From Planctomycetota bacterium (lineage in GTDB: Bacteria > Planctomycetota > PLA2 > JAEUHO01): DNA of 45,124 nucleotides. The DNA lies in contig JANQJW010000120.1 of NCBI GenBank assembly GCA_028281445.1, forward strand, positions 1-45,124. The letters run 5' to 3'. The position numbers and the translations under genes are program-made. A model generated the notes under the pieces. The model ran no database searches, was not told where the DNA came from, and saw only the letters and a program-made list of their open reading frames with translations. Below are positions 24,260-33,754 of the stretch, piece after piece (the stretch's first letter is position 1; each line of letters starts with the position of its first letter).

Positions 24260-26148
24260 GGCCGACCTCCCGCGCTCATGTAGTACATCGGCAGCCACGC
24301 GGGGCTCCACGTGTCCAACTCGGCAGCGATCTTCTTCAGCTTGGCGACGACCTTCGGCGGGGCGCTCTGAACGATGCAGAACTCCTCGAGGACATGCCAG
24401 ATGTCGTTGAGCCTGACGTCCGGCACCTCGATTGGCGTGATGTCCTTCAGGCGACCGGCCATGTCGTCGGGCCAATAGCGATCGCTCCATCGCTTGCGGA
24501 GCACGACGAGGAGCCTGATGCCTTCGTAGCTCCCATCTTCGTCCTCGTCGATCGCCCTGACGAGGCCGCCGAAGAGGACGTCGCGGTACTCCGGCTCCGT
24601 CAGCGCATGCACGTTGTCGAAGACCAGGAGCCGTCGCCCCGTTGCCATCACGCCGGCCAGGAAAGCGTCGGTGCAGGCCTTGATCTCATCTGGTGTCAAG
24701 ATGTCTCCCGCCTGCTGAACGCGTTCGCGGAACTCCTCGAAGTGCTCGAGGGAAAGGTCTGCGTGATGCCGGTCTGTGTCGGCGATGGCCTTTGCAAGGA
24801 ACTCGAAGACCTTCTGTTGCTCCTCTTGCCCCTTGTGCCAGGCGAAGTAGCTGAATGGGATTCCCTCCCAGGTACACCACCGCAGCAGCCAGCGGACGAG
24901 CCAGGACTTGCCCATGTCCTTGTTGCCGCGAAGGAAGTGGATGCGCTTGCGGCCTAGTGCGCGCGGCGGCCTTCGGTCGCTGAGAACGAGACTCTGGCGC
25001 TCCTTGGTTCGGGCGACGAATGTCGTGAGCTCATTCAGGTAGTCGACCTCTGCCACCTTGTCGTGGCAGTCCCCGAACCAGTTGGCCGTCATCGGCAGCA
25101 CGCGGGTTGGATCGCACCTCGTGACCAGCCGCGGCAGCGCCCAGTCACGCTGGTTCGGGTCGCCCACCTCGTAGGCGGCTCTCCGGCCTGCGGCCATCGC
25201 GCTGTCGACCGACGCACGCTCACCGAGCGCCTCGTAGAACCCGCGCGCGAACGCCTCCGCTGCCGATCCGAGGATGTCCGCTTGCGTGCTGATCGACGCC
25301 AGGGTCCCTCGCTTGAAGAAGGTGTCTTCTAGGTCGGGGAGCGTGCCGTCCTGCAAGGGGTCATCGGGACCGGTCGAGCAAGCGTTGAGAATCACGAGCC
25401 GCGGGGCCGCTTTGAGATCATCGTTGTTTTCTAGGAGATCGGCATTGAGGCTCCATCCGTCCGCGTCATTGCTGACCAGGAGCGAGGTGCCGTCTCCGTC
25501 GTCGATAGCGTGGCCTGAGAAGTGCAGTACGTGGGGTCGGAGCTTCTTGCAGAGCGGCACGAAGCCTTCCGTGCCGTCCCGCGGAGGGCGGTCGAGGAGC
25601 TCGAGATGGACGCCGCCCTTGAAGGCCGCTTGCACTCGCAAGAGCGCTTCCCGCTCGCTGGCAACCCCGGTTGTGCCATTCGGCTTGTCTCCCAGCAGGG
25701 CGAGGACGCGCACCGGCCAGTCCCTCAGCTCGTCCTTCTTCTCCAGGCGCTCCAAGGGACCGTAGGCCAGGAACCAGGAGTGTTTCGGTTGGGCGAAGAG
25801 CCGCCTACGACCCTCACGCAAGAACTCCCATGGCGCGAATCGGAGGTTCCGCGGATCGATGCGGAGGCACGTCCGGGTGGTGTCCGCGTTCTCTACCTCC
25901 TGCGTCCATCGCGTACCGATGTCGCCGTCCAGGAGTAGGGCGTGAAGATAACGGCCGATGTGCGCGAACTCGGGCGACTCGGGGTTGTCGCGCACGAACT
26001 GGGACAGGCCCTCGAAGGGGACCTGCTCCCCGGCCTGGGTCTCGAACGGATCGATCTCGACCGGAATGGTGCCCTGGACGGGATCACCGCCGTCAACGAG
26101 GAGCTCCAGTGGGTACACACCCCCGGCCTCCGCCTGGACGTGGAGCAC
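24256..26148 (-). CDS. CHAT peptidase fused to a P-loop NTPase
   Basis: 630 residues. The N-terminal half is CHAT with APWEFL (105-110), His213 in VLHFSGHAID and Cys257 in LVILNACSTG: a complete dyad. The C-terminal half is an NTPase with Walker A GNKDMGKS (408-415) and Walker B LLVFDNV (507-513). GTG at 26148 is the first usable start, but about 16 upstream codons in frame back to a TGA (26194-26196) also read like protein, so the true start is uncertain. First gene of operon C, ATGA-coupled to the STAND gene. The pairing of an active CHAT-NTPase with a large STAND carrying a dead CHAT suggests one complex. Confidence 0.8.
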   Translation of the reverse strand: MLHVQAEAGGVYPLELLVDGGDPVQGTIPVEIDPFETQAGEQVPFEGLSQFVRDNPESPEFAHIGRYLHALLLDGDIGTRWTQEVENADTTRTCLRIDPRNLRFAPWEFLREGRRRLFAQPKHSWFLAYGPLERLEKKDELRDWPVRVLALLGDKPNGTTGVASEREALLRVQAAFKGGVHLELLDRPPRDGTEGFVPLCKKLRPHVLHFSGHAIDDGDGTSLLVSNDADGWSLNADLLENNDDLKAAPRLVILNACSTGPDDPLQDGTLPDLEDTFFKRGTLASISTQADILGSAAEAFARGFYEALGERASVDSAMAAGRRAAYEVGDPNQRDWALPRLVTRCDPTRVLPMTANWFGDCHDKVAEVDYLNELTTFVARTKERQSLVLSDRRPPRALGRKRIHFLRGNKDMGKSWLVRWLLRWCTWEGIPFSYFAWHKGQEEQQKVFEFLAKAIADTDRHHADLSLEHFEEFRERVQQAGDILTPDEIKACTDAFLAGVMATGRRLLVFDNVHALTEPEYRDVLFGGLVRAIDEDEDGSYEGIRLLVVLRKRWSDRYWPDDMAGRLKDITPIEVPDVRLNDIWHVLEEFCIVQSAPPKVVAKLKKIAAELDTWSPAWLPMYYMSAGGRP

Positions 26149-26254
26149 CAGCTTGGTCAGCGGTCGTCCCCCTACTTCAACCTCGATATCAGGTCACAGA
26201 GCTTCGCGCGACGGGCGTTTGCAGTCAATGCACTAGTACCCAAGTCGCCGCGCC

Positions 26255-26878
26255 TCAAGCTGATCGGCTATCCACGAGCGTGGACCCGGCGTAGGTCCCC
26301 GCAACCATGCCGACGGCCATCGCGAGATGTCCGGCCGCCGCGGCCTCGCCTACGACGACCCGCAAGGGCGCCGCGAGCCAATACGTGAAGCCGAGCATGC
26401 AGACAAGCATGCACGTGAGACATGCCAATCCACACGCGACGGAGCGCGTACGGGAACCGTGCTCGACGGGCGGGCACAGGAGCCGATGCCCGACCGCGCA
26501 GCCGAGGATCATGAAGACTGTACTGAAGCTCAGCAGCGATCCCAGGTCGGCGTAGGCGCACGCGCGTGCGTCGCTTGCGTCGACCTCGGCGCCGATCAGC
26601 ATCCCGGCCCCGCCCAGGGACAGCGAAGCAAGGCACGCACTCGCGTGCGGCCAGGTGGCCCGGTGCTGCCACAGGAGCGCACCGGCGGCGGCAAGCGTCG
26701 CGATGGCGGCCATGACGCCCTTCCCGGCGCCCGGTTGTGCACCGACCGAAGCCAGCCAGAGCATCTGCACAAGCAGCCCTACGAGAGTTGCGCCAAGGGC
26801 CGCGCGGCGGAGCCAATTGGACGAACGCGTCGCACACGCCTGGCCGGCGGGAAGACTGTCAACGTCTCCGATGCCCAC
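26255..26878 (-). CDS. Integral membrane protein, unknown
   Basis: 207 residues with about six hydrophobic helices: ALGATLVGLLVQMLWLASV, AAIATLAAAGALLW, ASLSLGGAGMLIG, SLLSFSTVFMILGCAVG, ACLTCMLVCMLGFTYWLA and HLAMAVGMVAGTYAG. It has many cysteines for its size. No family is recognised. It lies just upstream of operon C on the same strand, 106 nt away, so it could be part of that transcript, and is divergent from the YEATS gene. A membrane partner of the conflict system is possible but unproven. Confidence 0.6.
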   Translation of the reverse strand: MGIGDVDSLPAGQACATRSSNWLRRAALGATLVGLLVQMLWLASVGAQPGAGKGVMAAIATLAAAGALLWQHRATWPHASACLASLSLGGAGMLIGAEVDASDARACAYADLGSLLSFSTVFMILGCAVGHRLLCPPVEHGSRTRSVACGLACLTCMLVCMLGFTYWLAAPLRVVVGEAAAAGHLAMAVGMVAGTYAGSTLVDSRSA

Positions 26879-27016
26879 CTCTCCTCCTCACCACACACCG
26901 CCTTGTATCCGGATTCACATGTCGGCGTCAATGCGGAGCGCGTGCTGCTCGGCGGCATCTCGGATTCGCGTTTCCGACGTTGATTGGGGAACGCGAGGTT
27001 CCTAGCCTAGCCTCTC

Positions 27017-27817
27017 ATGGGGAAGCAGAACGAGACGGCAGCGTCGGAGGTTGAGCGCCGCTCTCGCGGTCTGCGCGCAGCGCTCTTCGTGATTGCCGGC
27101 CTCTGTCTGGTGGGGGGCGTGTGGCGGGCCGTGGCCATCGACGGGCCGCCCGACAAGGACGTGCTCTTCTTCTTTCTTTCTGCCGTCGCTGCGCTCCTCG
27201 CAGAGTCCATCACGAAGTTCAAGTTTGCCGGCCTTGAGTTCGAGCGCGAGGTCAAGGACCTGACAGAACGCGTCGAGGAGATCGCTGACGTGACGCTTGC
27301 GCCTGCGGTCGGGGTTCGCGACACGACGCGGCCGAGTCCCGGGCGGGCCGAGAGGGCGATGACCGAGGGACGTGAGCCCGGGGCCGGAAGCACGCTCGAG
27401 GATCTCGTGGCGGCCCGAGTGCGCCTCGTCTACAAGGACGACCTTGCTTGGGAAGATGATCCCGTCGCCGAGGGGCAGGAACACGAGCCCAGCAAGGATG
27501 GCAACGAACTCAGTGCCGACATCGCGCCATCGCGCAACAGCCTCAAGGCAGTGCGCGTCGACTTGCACTGCCGGCTGAGCTCCGACCTTCGTAAGGCGGA
27601 CGACACGCGCGTTGCGTTCTTCTTGCACCACACGTTTCCGAACTCCGTCCGGTATGTAGATGCCGAGTCTGGGCAGGCAAGCGTCAGCCTGCTCGCCTAT
27701 GGCTCGTTCACGGCCGGTGCCCTCTTGTCGGACGGCACGTGGTTGACCTACGACCTCACGCGGGCGGACCTCGGTGCGCTCGACAAGCGGCGCCGGCACT
27801 ACTTCATGACTCACTAG
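27017..27817 (+). CDS. Membrane-anchored prokaryotic YEATS-domain protein
   Basis: 266 residues. Two N-terminal membrane helices (LRAALFVIAGLCLVGGVW and VLFFFLSAVAALLAESI) are followed by a short coiled coil (EREVKDLTERVEEIADV), a polar linker, and a C-terminal beta-sandwich from about 185: VRVDLHCRLSS, VAFFLHHTFPN, SVSLLAYGSFTAGALLSDG and TYDL. The L-H-x-T-F-x-N and G-x-F-x-x-x-x-x-x-x-D-G pattern is that of prokaryotic YEATS domains, which occur in CHAT/STAND conflict systems and are thought to bind ligands or modified peptides. It is thus a plausible membrane sensor for the neighbouring operons. No clear Shine-Dalgarno precedes the ATG. Confidence 0.7.
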   Translation: MGKQNETAASEVERRSRGLRAALFVIAGLCLVGGVWRAVAIDGPPDKDVLFFFLSAVAALLAESITKFKFAGLEFEREVKDLTERVEEIADVTLAPAVGVRDTTRPSPGRAERAMTEGREPGAGSTLEDLVAARVRLVYKDDLAWEDDPVAEGQEHEPSKDGNELSADIAPSRNSLKAVRVDLHCRLSSDLRKADDTRVAFFLHHTFPNSVRYVDAESGQASVSLLAYGSFTAGALLSDGTWLTYDLTRADLGALDKRRRHYFMTH

Positions 27818-27922
27818 GGGCCCACGCTCAAGCGCACCTCTCCGACGACGGCGGCGAAGAGGGCGTCTCCCCGTCACGACTGCGTGCGTGCATGATGCGC
27901 GACCTTGGTTGGAGGGCCCCGC

Positions 27923-30102
27923 ATGGCGTTCTCGCGCATGACTCTCGTTCTCGGTGGCTTGCTCGTCTGGACGACCATCGGCTGCGGCACGGGCGGTGGT
28001 GGTGACGGCGACACAGACGACGTCGAGAACACGATCGTGCGTGTTGTGTTTCCCGGTCCGACCGGCCTAACGGACCAGGCCATGATCCGCATCCGCGGCA
28101 CGGCGCCCAACGCGTCGGAGGTCGAGGGCGTGCGCGTCGGCGGCGTCAACGCCACCTCAGGCGACGGGTTCGCCACCTGGCACGCAGACGTTCCTCTCGT
28201 CCCCGGCCTGAACGTCCTGGACGTAGACGTCTCCCAGCCAGGCGGTGTGGAGCTGCTCGCGCACATCGTCGTCCGGATCCTCAGCGTCGGGCAGTATCCG
28301 CTCTTCGTGCGCTCGCTCGCGCTCGACTCGATGAACGGACGTCTCTACTACATCGACGCACGACTCCAGACACTCGCCTTCATCGCTCTCGCAACCGGCC
28401 TGCGCACGCTCGTTTCCGGCGGCGGCGTGGGTGCGGGACCCGACTTCGTCGATCCCGAGGGATTCGTGCTGGACGTGCCCAACGGACGCGCGTTCGTCAC
28501 GGAGGGCTCACCCGGCGCACGCCGCGTCATGAGCGTCGCGCTCGCGTCGGGTGATCGCACGATCGTCTCGGGCCTCGGCGCCGGCGTTGGAACCGGGCCG
28601 CCCAACTTCAACAACCCCGAAGGGATCACCTACGACCCGCAGACCGACACGGTCCTCGTCTGCGATGAAGGCCTCAACGGGTTCGTATCGTTCGATCCCG
28701 ACAACGGCGATCGCACGGACGTCAGCAGCAACAGCGGCACCGGGGGGGGGGCGACAACTTCGTGATCGGGCCGTTCGACCTGGTCGCCGACTTCGCGGGC
28801 GACACGGCGTACACGAACGACCGGAGTGCCGTGCTCACGGTCACGCTCAGCACCGGCGTGCGCTCCATCCTGTCCAACAGCAACACCGGCATGGGGGATA
28901 CGTTCCAGACGCTCACCGGCATCGTCATGGACGGCAGCCAGCTCGTCGTCGGCGATGAGGGGCGGCGGCGCATCTTCGGTGTGAACATGACCACAGGCGA
29001 CCGCACGACGATCTCCGGCAACGGCGTGGGCAGCGGACCCGAGTTCGACCGCGTGATCGATATCGAGAACCACATGACCGCCGGCCGTGTCTATGCCTGC
29101 GACGAAGAACACACGGTCTTCGATGTGGTCCTGAGCTCCGGGAATCGTTCCCTTGTCTTCGACGATCGCATCGGCAGCGGCGTCGATCTCACGGATACCT
29201 TTCCGCGCGACGTGGCCTACGACTCGATGACAGGCGCACTGTTCATGACGATCCGCAACGCCACCAACGACGCGGAGGTCGTGCGCGTAAGTCCCGTCAC
29301 GGGCGAGCGCAAACGCATCTCCGGGCCGGGTGTCGGAAGCGGCCCTCTGTTCGAAGCGAACGGTCCGATCGCGCTCGACGTCGCCGGGCGGATCCTCTAC
29401 GTGTTCGACTGGGACACCGAGGCGCTGTACGCCGTCGACATCAACAGAGGCGACCGCACGCTGATCTCGCAGGAGGGCGTGCGGGGCGGAGGGCCCGCGA
29501 TCCCCTCGGCCACGGACCTCCTCTTCGATCCCGTCAGCGGAACGGTCCTTCTCGTCAGCAGCAACCAGGATCAGCTCATCGAGATCGCCCCGGCCAGCGG
29601 GGAGCGCGTCACGCTGTCTGACAACAGCGGCGCGTTCGGTCCGAACTTCCTCGTGCCGGACGCGATGACGCTGGACCGTGCGAACAATCGGATCCTGGTG
29701 CTCGACAACTCGTTCCCGACGATCCTCTTTGCCGTGCACCGGACTACCGGCGTCCGCACGGTAGTCACGGACAGCAGCATGGCGACCGGAATCTTGCCGC
29801 GCGGCTCGTCGCTCCATCTCGACGCCGCAAACAACCGTGTGCTGCTCCTCCGCGATCAGGTCGCCAACGCGAGCTCGCCGACCACCAACGTCACGGTCAC
29901 TGGCATCGATCTCGCGACCGGCAACCGCACGCCGCTTTCCGCCATCGACATGGGCGTCGGTCCGAACCCAATTCGTCCGAACGGAGGCGACTTCGATCCC
30001 GCGACCGGCCGTCTGTTCTGCTCGGACACCCGATTCGACGCGGTCTACGTGTACGACACCTCCAACCCCGCCATGTTCCACCGCGCGGTTCTCACCCGCT
30101 GA
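27923..30102 (+). CDS. Beta-propeller (NHL-like) lipoprotein, frameshifted at a G10 run
   Basis: The ATG at 27923 follows GGAGG by about 8 nt. The N-terminus is a lipoprotein signal with lipobox TIGC, then Gly/Asp-rich sequence. Repeats of about 45 residues carry a strand pair plus TGxRTxVSGxGVGxGP, the pattern of six- to eight-bladed NHL-like propellers. The first frame stops at 28763-28765 right after a ten-G tract (28742-28751). The next frame, usable from a GTG at 28762, continues the same repeats (DNFVIGPFDL) to 30102. One extra G or two fewer would restore a protein of about 726 residues. Probably a cell-surface binding protein; the frameshift is either an assembly error or a phase-variation switch. 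Confidence 0.8.
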
Positions 30103-30106
30103 GTCG

Positions 30107-33100
30107 TCAATTGTCTGCGAGCGGGAACTCCGTGTAGCGCAGGCTGACGTTGTCGAAGTAGACCGTCGTCGCGTTGTCGCTGTCTTCGTCGACCCGCAGG
30201 ATCACGAGGATGCTCTTGCCGGTGAAGCGCCCGAGATGGTCGAACGCGATCTCGCGGCGCCAGTAGTTGCTGAATGCGCTCCGACGCCCGGGCCTGGCCT
30301 TGTCCGTCCCCGAACCGATCCAGTAGGACTCGATCAGTTGCAGGGTCGACGCATTCCAGATCTCCAGCTTGATCTCATCGTCGTTGTCACCATCCCCCGG
30401 GAGCTGGGACTCGAGGCGCAGGCGGCAGCTGAACTCGAGGCTTCGAATCTGCGTCGGGATGCTCACGACCTGCCCCGCCCGCGCGACGCCGGTCACGCCC
30501 TGCCCGCCCATCTTCATTGCCCGATCGCCGTCGAAGGCGATCGACGAGTCGAGCGTGTTCGACGCCACGTCCACCCGTGGCGGCGGATCGGTGTGCGCGG
30601 GCGGCCAGAGGGCCGACTCGAATTGGCCGTTTGTGAGCAGTTCGTTGAACGGGTCGGCGCGCCACCAGTAGGCGAGGGTCTGCGCGAGCCGCTGGCCGTC
30701 ATGGCCGAGGACGACGGCGCCGACCCAGTGGATGCCGGGTCCCAGGCGATCCAGGTGAATGCCCGCGAACCAGTCGTACTGTGCCTCGCGCGACACGACC
30801 GTCGGGACGCCGTCCACGTAGTAGACGACCTGGCCGATCTCCGCTGCGTTGATCCCCTGCACCGTCAGAAGCCGGAAGCCGACAGTGTTCTCCCAGGGCG
30901 CCAGATCGACGTCCGGCACATCCACGAAGACGTCCTCTTCGTACGTCATGACGACTTGGTCGACGCGGAACCGCCAGTTGTCCAGCGTGTTGTTCACGAA
31001 CGCGACCCGGATCGTCTGTCCCGCGAAGTCGCTGAGGTCGTGCTCGTAGCGGATATAGCCCTTGTTGAGCCAGTTGCGCCCGTCGCGCGACGAACTCGCT
31101 GTGTGGTTCTCCAGCAGGCGAAGCAACGCGTTGCTCGTGCTCAAGATGCGCACGGTCATCGAGTCGCTCTGTCTTGTCGTGTCGCGCGTCAGCAAGCGGT
31201 AGACGAGGCAGACGTTCTGCGCGCTCGCGGGGATCGTCACCTCCTGGTAGACGGTGTCGCTGTCCGACATCTCGAGGAAGCCCGAGCCGATGAAACTGAG
31301 GCGTTCGTTGAACCGCGCGTGCCCGCCCTGCGTGCTGGACCAGTGCGTCATGCCGTTCTCGAAGTCGCCGTTTCGAATGAGGTTCCGGTTGCGGGCTTTC
31401 AGCAGCGTCCGTGTCGTTGTCGTCTGCTTGCCCGCGCTGTCTTCGATCTCGAACTCGAACTCAGTGGTGCCGATCGGCGCGCGTGCGATGTTGACGTAGC
31501 CGGCGAGGAAGTCCCCGTCGTAGTAGCCCTTGTTGTCGTGGCCCTTGATGCGCAGGGCGCGCCGCCCGGTGTCGTCGTGGATGAAGGCGAGCGCGAGCGC
31601 CGTCATGTCTTTCAGGTTCACGTCAAAGAGGTGGGCGTAGGTGAACTGCGGGTCCAGCTGGTCAGGTGCGCCTTCGCCTACGCGAATCGCGTGAAACGCA
31701 CGCTTGACCGCGTTGCGCACCATGACGTTGCCCGGGTACAGCCACGCCGCGGCTTGAAGGAAGGCCAGGCGCATGCTCGCGTAGGACGGCGTTTCCCCGG
31801 TGTGGTACATCAGCGCCTGGTACCAGATGTTGGCTGCGTTCGTCACGCCGATGCCGCCGAGGCCGTCCGGGTATCGGAACGTCCAGAGCCCGTCGGCGCC
31901 ATCGCTGGGTGCGCCCTCAGCGAGGTAGATGAACGCGCGGCCCATCGGTAAGCCGCCCACGTGCTCGGGGAAGTCCTCGATGTGCGGCGACCAGTACGGG
32001 AAGCCGATCACCTCCTCGCCCTCGTCGTTCTTCTGGCTGTAGAGCAGCGGATTCCGAAGTCGGTTCTTCCACGTCGCTAGCCCTCGCACGTGGCGCACGA
32101 GTGGCCCGCTTCCGTTGCCCGTCGATCGGTAGAGGTGGGCGAGCGAGCCTAGGATGTCGGCGTGGCCCTCGTTGAGCGCGCGCGCTTCGCCGCTGTCGGC
32201 ACGGATTCCGAGCGCGCGCCAAAGCGCGTGGCCCAACTCGTGGCCGACCGTCGTGAGTGAGTAGTTCCCGGGGACGTCGTTCGTCTTCCCGTCACCGAAG
32301 ACGATGAAGCCGCGATCGCCTGCATGGCGCGCGTCGGCGTACTTCTCGTCGAAGTGCACGGCCGCACGAACCGAACCGCCCTCGCCGTCGATACCGTCGC
32401 GCCCCAGGACGTTCTGGAGGAAGTCCCACGTCATCTGGATCCCGAACGCCACGTCGACGGCGGGTGTCTGCCTGCGCGTCGGGCTGTCGAACTCCTCGGC
32501 GTTGAGGATCGAGCCGTCGCCCCAGGAGTTGTTCACGTCGGCGAAGAGCTCCATGAGGTTCGTGTCGTACGTCTTGAGATTGCGTGCATCCCACACGACG
32601 TTGCCGGGGCCCTTCGACGGCCGGTGCTTGTCGATCAAGAAGTAGCGGTCGGTGTCCTCACAGAAGGCCGTGTCCAGTTCGACCTGGCCGACGAAGTAGC
32701 CATAGCCCGTCCCCTTCGCCGGTTGGAGTTCGCCTGCGTGCTCCTCCAGGCTGCGCTCCGCGAGGATCTCGCCCGTCTGGGCGTCGATCATGTACTCGAC
32801 GGCTGCCGTCGTGATCGCCTCGAGGTGTTCGTCCACGGTGGGGGCGGGCTCTTCGTTGCCGCCGTGTGTCGTGTTCTCCGCGCGCTCCGCCTGCAGGTCC
32901 GGACCGTCCGGATCCTCGTTCGGCGTAGTGTTCGTGATCGCCGCCGTCACCGCCGCGTCGAAGTCAGGCAGCGGCGGTGCGACGAGCACGACCCAGACCA
33001 GCTTGCTGCCCGTGAGCTCGCGCTCGTAGTCGAGCGCCTCGTCCTCGTCCGGTCCGACGAGCTTCATCTGGAGCTCGGGTCGCACGGCAAGGAACAGCTC

Positions 33101-33670
33101 GACTTCGGAATCGCTTCCGCCCGACGTCTCGGCGTACTTGCTCTCCGCGATCGCTTCTGCGTCGAACTCGGGGATCGAAGGCGTCGTGGAGACCGAGATG
33201 CCCTCGATGAAGCCGTCGGTGATCTCGCTCGGCATGTCGGGATAGATGTGGGCGATTGCGCTTCCGCCGAGAACCGGGACGCCGTCGTGCGTTTGTCGCA
33301 TCCGCACGTGGACGCCGCCGTACTCGTCCACGAGGAAACGCTGGACGGCGACGTTGCCGTCTGTGCCCAGCTTCTTGGACTTCATGAAGTCCTTGACGAG
33401 CGCCACCGCGTTGTCCGTGTGCTTCTGCTTCTCGAGATGCGAGATCTCCTGCCGCGGAACCCGGTTGCGAGGGACGAATACGGGTTTCCATAGCTCGGGC
33501 GGAGGCGGCTGGTTGTTGAGCCCGCCGCTCTCGGGCGACGGACTCGGGACGGCCGGCACGTCCCAGCTCAAGGTGTCCGTGTCGCCCGGATCGGTCTCGA
33601 CGGCACCGTTCTGTCCACAGCCCAGGAAGACCAATGCCGCCAACAACGCTACCCAACGAATCCACTGCAT
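30107..33670 (-). CDS. M4 (thermolysin-like) metallopeptidase lipoprotein
   Basis: 1187 residues with a lipoprotein signal (lipobox VFLGC, Cys18), an FTP/PepSY-type propeptide (about 80-320) carrying an acidic insertion (235-285), then the peptidase: HELGH at 477-481, third ligand Glu501 in ALNEGHADILGS, and a C-terminal thermolysin-like helical lobe to about 700. Two later segments resemble jelly-roll carbohydrate-binding modules (NLIRNGDFENGMTHWSS and ELLTNGQFESA). It is predicted to sit on the cell surface or in the periplasm and degrade protein. Stop codons of this and the lipoprotein gene are only 4 nt apart. A promoter-like motif precedes it at 33718-33744. Confidence 0.9.
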   Translation of the reverse strand: MQWIRWVALLAALVFLGCGQNGAVETDPGDTDTLSWDVPAVPSPSPESGGLNNQPPPPELWKPVFVPRNRVPRQEISHLEKQKHTDNAVALVKDFMKSKKLGTDGNVAVQRFLVDEYGGVHVRMRQTHDGVPVLGGSAIAHIYPDMPSEITDGFIEGISVSTTPSIPEFDAEAIAESKYAETSGGSDSEVELFLAVRPELQMKLVGPDEDEALDYERELTGSKLVWVVLVAPPLPDFDAAVTAAITNTTPNEDPDGPDLQAERAENTTHGGNEEPAPTVDEHLEAITTAAVEYMIDAQTGEILAERSLEEHAGELQPAKGTGYGYFVGQVELDTAFCEDTDRYFLIDKHRPSKGPGNVVWDARNLKTYDTNLMELFADVNNSWGDGSILNAEEFDSPTRRQTPAVDVAFGIQMTWDFLQNVLGRDGIDGEGGSVRAAVHFDEKYADARHAGDRGFIVFGDGKTNDVPGNYSLTTVGHELGHALWRALGIRADSGEARALNEGHADILGSLAHLYRSTGNGSGPLVRHVRGLATWKNRLRNPLLYSQKNDEGEEVIGFPYWSPHIEDFPEHVGGLPMGRAFIYLAEGAPSDGADGLWTFRYPDGLGGIGVTNAANIWYQALMYHTGETPSYASMRLAFLQAAAWLYPGNVMVRNAVKRAFHAIRVGEGAPDQLDPQFTYAHLFDVNLKDMTALALAFIHDDTGRRALRIKGHDNKGYYDGDFLAGYVNIARAPIGTTEFEFEIEDSAGKQTTTTRTLLKARNRNLIRNGDFENGMTHWSSTQGGHARFNERLSFIGSGFLEMSDSDTVYQEVTIPASAQNVCLVYRLLTRDTTRQSDSMTVRILSTSNALLRLLENHTASSSRDGRNWLNKGYIRYEHDLSDFAGQTIRVAFVNNTLDNWRFRVDQVVMTYEEDVFVDVPDVDLAPWENTVGFRLLTVQGINAAEIGQVVYYVDGVPTVVSREAQYDWFAGIHLDRLGPGIHWVGAVVLGHDGQRLAQTLAYWWRADPFNELLTNGQFESALWPPAHTDPPPRVDVASNTLDSSIAFDGDRAMKMGGQGVTGVARAGQVVSIPTQIRSLEFSCRLRLESQLPGDGDNDDEIKLEIWNASTLQLIESYWIGSGTDKARPGRRSAFSNYWRREIAFDHLGRFTGKSILVILRVDEDSDNATTVYFDNVSLRYTEFPLADN

Positions 33671-33717
33671 CGACGCACTCCTCGGCGAGCGCCCGCTTCA
33701 GGGGCTCGTACGAATTG

Positions 33718-33744
33718 AGAGGGGTGCCGCCGCCGGAAGTTGCC
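33718..33744 (-). promoter_or_regulatory. ECF-type promoter-like motif, copy 1 (upstream of M4 peptidase)
   Basis: Read on the minus strand from 33744 the motif opens GGCAACTTCCGGCGGCGG and ends CCCCTCT at 33718. It lies 48 nt upstream of the peptidase start and just after the stop of the preceding gene. Over 27 nt it differs from copy 2 at three positions. GGCAAC resembles ECF -35 elements. The adjacent sigma factor is the obvious candidate reader. Confidence 0.55.
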
Positions 33745-33754
33745 AGTGAGAGGC

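Noticed and set aside
4020..26935. Shared CCGGATTCACATG at about 4024 and 26910
   Set aside because: Only a 13-nt match, one copy inside a coding region, with no similar flanks; consistent with chance in 45 kb.
28762..30102. Separate second propeller gene
   Set aside because: It lacks its own signal peptide and ribosome-binding site and continues the upstream repeats after the G10 tract, so it is treated as the second part of one gene.
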